DNA of 55,565 nucleotides, taken from Comamonadaceae bacterium (GTDB taxonomy: Bacteria; Pseudomonadota; Gammaproteobacteria; Burkholderiales; Burkholderiaceae_C). Below, in pieces: positions 54,373 through 55,565 of this stretch. Positions within the stretch are counted from its first letter, which is position 1. Each line of letters starts with the position of its first letter. A program made the translations under genes and the position numbers. A model generated the notes under the pieces. The model ran no database searches. It was given only the letters and a program-made list of their open reading frames with translations, and had not been told where the DNA came from. The DNA is taken from contig JAACZV010000026.1 of assembly GCA_009996515.1 (NCBI GenBank), positions 1 through 55,565 of the forward strand, given 5' to 3'.

Positions 54373-55128
54373 ATGACCGCCACCTTCGCCGCCCTGCGCA
54401 AGTCGCGCCGTGTTAGCCAGCTGGAGCTGTCGCTGCGCACCGGCGTCTCGCAACGCCACCTCAGCTGCATCGAAACCGGCCGCTCGCGCGCCGGCCGCGA
54501 GACCTTGGTCGCGCTGCTCGATGCCCTCGGCGCCACGCTGGAGGAGCGCAACCAGGCCCTGCTGGCCGCCGGCTACGCGCCGGCCCATGCCGAGCGCGCG
54601 CTGGACGTGCCCGAGATGGCGCCCGTGCGGGCTGCGCTGGAGCAGCTCATCCACGCCAACGGCGCGGCGCCGGCCTTGGTGCTGGACGGCGAGTACAACG
54701 TCGTCATGGCCAATGCCGGCCTGGCGCGGCTGCTGGCTCTGCTGGGCCTGCCGGCCGAGCAGCTGCTGGCCCAGCCGCTGAACCTGTTGCGCGTCGTCTT
54801 CGCGCCGGGTGGTCTGCGCGCGCTGTGCGTGGACGAGGCCTGGCTGTGCAACGAGATGTGGGCCCGGGCCACACGCGAAGCCCAGCACCTGCCGCGCCTG
54901 CGGGCGCTGCTGGATGAGCTGCGCCCCACGCTGCAGCCCTGGACGGCCGTGGAAACCGGTGGCCAGCTCCCCGTGCTGGCCTTCCGGCTGCGTGCCGCGG
55001 ATGGCCGGGTGCTGAGCCTCTTCTCCACCATCACCAGCTTCGGCACGCCGCTGGACATCACGCTGGCCTCGCTGAAGGTGGAGCACCTGTTCCCGGCCGA
55101 CGAGGACACGCGGCGCGCGCTGGCTTGA
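54373..55128 (+). CDS. XRE family regulator with MmyB-like ligand domain
   Basis: 251 residues. The N-terminal XRE helix-turn-helix (about 3-60, RRVSQLELSLRTGVSQRHLSCIETGR) is followed by a MmyB-like ligand-binding domain (about 95-250), with ALVLDGEYNVVMANAGLARLL and a C-terminal ITLASLKVEHLFPADEDTRRAL as typical segments. This class often controls a neighbouring oxidoreductase or membrane protein. Divergent from the DUF2834-like gene. Confidence 0.92.
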   Translation: MTATFAALRKSRRVSQLELSLRTGVSQRHLSCIETGRSRAGRETLVALLDALGATLEERNQALLAAGYAPAHAERALDVPEMAPVRAALEQLIHANGAAPALVLDGEYNVVMANAGLARLLALLGLPAEQLLAQPLNLLRVVFAPGGLRALCVDEAWLCNEMWARATREAQHLPRLRALLDELRPTLQPWTAVETGGQLPVLAFRLRAADGRVLSLFSTITSFGTPLDITLASLKVEHLFPADEDTRRALA

Positions 55129-55565
55129 GGAGGCGCGGTTCAAGAGGAAGAAAGGCCGAGAACCGAGGCGTGAAACTTATCGGCGCCGCGCTTTGGCGCG
55201 ACCCGGGTGCAAGCGGAGCCGGGGCGGCGTCGAATGCTGCTTCGTCACCATCCGGTGGCGCGCGTGCATGCCTGACTGCGGCACAGCCGGTTGCCGGCGC
55301 GTGATTCGTGCAGCAGGCGATGGGGCTCGCTGAACGGGTTGGGCCGCGGTCGGGTGCACAGTTCCTTGGCCGCCGACTCAGGAGCGCCGACCTGCGACCC
55401 CACAGGGCAAGTCTTTCGACACAAAGCGGTCACCGCTTGCTCATGCCGAAAATTCCGTGCTACAGTTGCGGGCTTCGCTGATCACAAGTCAGCGCGACGC
55501 GCCGGAAGGCGGGTTGTGCGGCAAGTGCGAGGCGGGCAGGCTGAAAAGCCTGGGCGGGCTGAAGA
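55129..55565. other. Gene-free stretch ending at the window edge
   Basis: 437 bases without a convincing gene; short frames here show no family features. It holds a candidate strong promoter (55437-55466) and, beyond it, a GC-rich sequence to the edge that looks like a structured leader. Confidence 0.5.
55437..55466 (+). promoter_or_regulatory. Strong promoter, possibly of an rRNA operon
   Basis: TTGCTC (55437-55442) and TACAGT (55461-55466) are 18 bases apart, in an AT-richer pocket, and a GC-rich discriminator (TGCGGGC) follows, as in stringently controlled rRNA promoters. The downstream TTCGCTGATC resembles Burkholderiales rRNA leader starts. The 16S gene would lie outside the window; inferred. 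Confidence 0.4.

Noticed and set aside
55177-55433. Small minus-strand genes near the right edge
   Set aside because: Two 60-62 codon frames overlap each other, are Arg/Pro-rich and have no ribosome binding site or motif.

Overview
The window is about 55.6 kb of very GC-rich chromosome (GC strongly favoured at third codon positions, short intergenic gaps, many 4-base ATGA stop/start overlaps). Gene content points to a beta-proteobacterium of the order Burkholderiales, probably near Roseateles/Mitsuaria/Rubrivivax: a QueE with a CX14CX2C cluster, the mnmG-rsmG-LysE-parA cluster carrying embedded parS sites, prkA-yeaH-spoVR, and Cys-rich CWC and YkgJ proteins. The genus is an inference from content, not a search result. 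The parABS elements, a DnaA box in the mnmG promoter and a possible rRNA-type promoter at the right edge suggest an origin-proximal location.

Layout. 1-3.1 kb: end of a sensor kinase, a membrane-anchored receiver protein, a small membrane protein and a secreted hypothetical. 3.2-6.4 kb: an MFS exporter with a MerR-type promoter, divergent from a three-domain QueD fusion and queE (7-deazaguanine synthesis). 6.4-10.8 kb: VOC protein, OmpW, SGNH lipoprotein, MazG-like pyrophosphohydrolase, DnaQ-like exonuclease, GNAT. 10.9-13.1 kb: an HNH-like protein divergent from a WYL regulator around one AT-rich palindrome. 13.1-19.5 kb: YqjD/YqjE/YqjK-like envelope proteins, cobalamin adenosyltransferase, FAD oxidase, P450, and a NIPSNAP-ABM-ArsR operon. 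19.6-24.4 kb: spoVR-yeaH-prkA.

24.8-37.5 kb: a chromosome-partitioning region in which parB (with an RBBP9-like hydrolase) is separated from parA by about 7.7 kb. The intervening DNA holds argC, a two-gene unit (a CHAT-like protein fused to a transglutaminase-like protease, then an alpha/beta hydrolase), a LysE/Lrp pair and two GNATs. parA is followed upstream by LysE, rsmG and mnmG; three near-perfect parS sites lie inside rsmG and mnmG.

37.5-55.6 kb: cytochrome b561, a Crp/Fnr regulator with a DUF2892 protein, a secreted peptidase-NatA-NatB-lipoprotein operon, GST, a thioredoxin-fold protein, AlkD, FadH, a DUF4397 lipoprotein with a clear terminator, a CWC-EamA-acyl-CoA ligase operon ending in a nucleotidyltransferase pseudogene, an XRE regulator with a divergent membrane protein, and 437 bases without a gene.

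The best candidate for an undescribed system is the CHAT-like/transglutaminase plus alpha/beta hydrolase pair at 27361-30941. Second come the triple-domain QueD fusion (4682-5785) and the HNH-like/WYL divergent pair (10937-13061). No transposase, integrase, CRISPR array or tRNA was seen.
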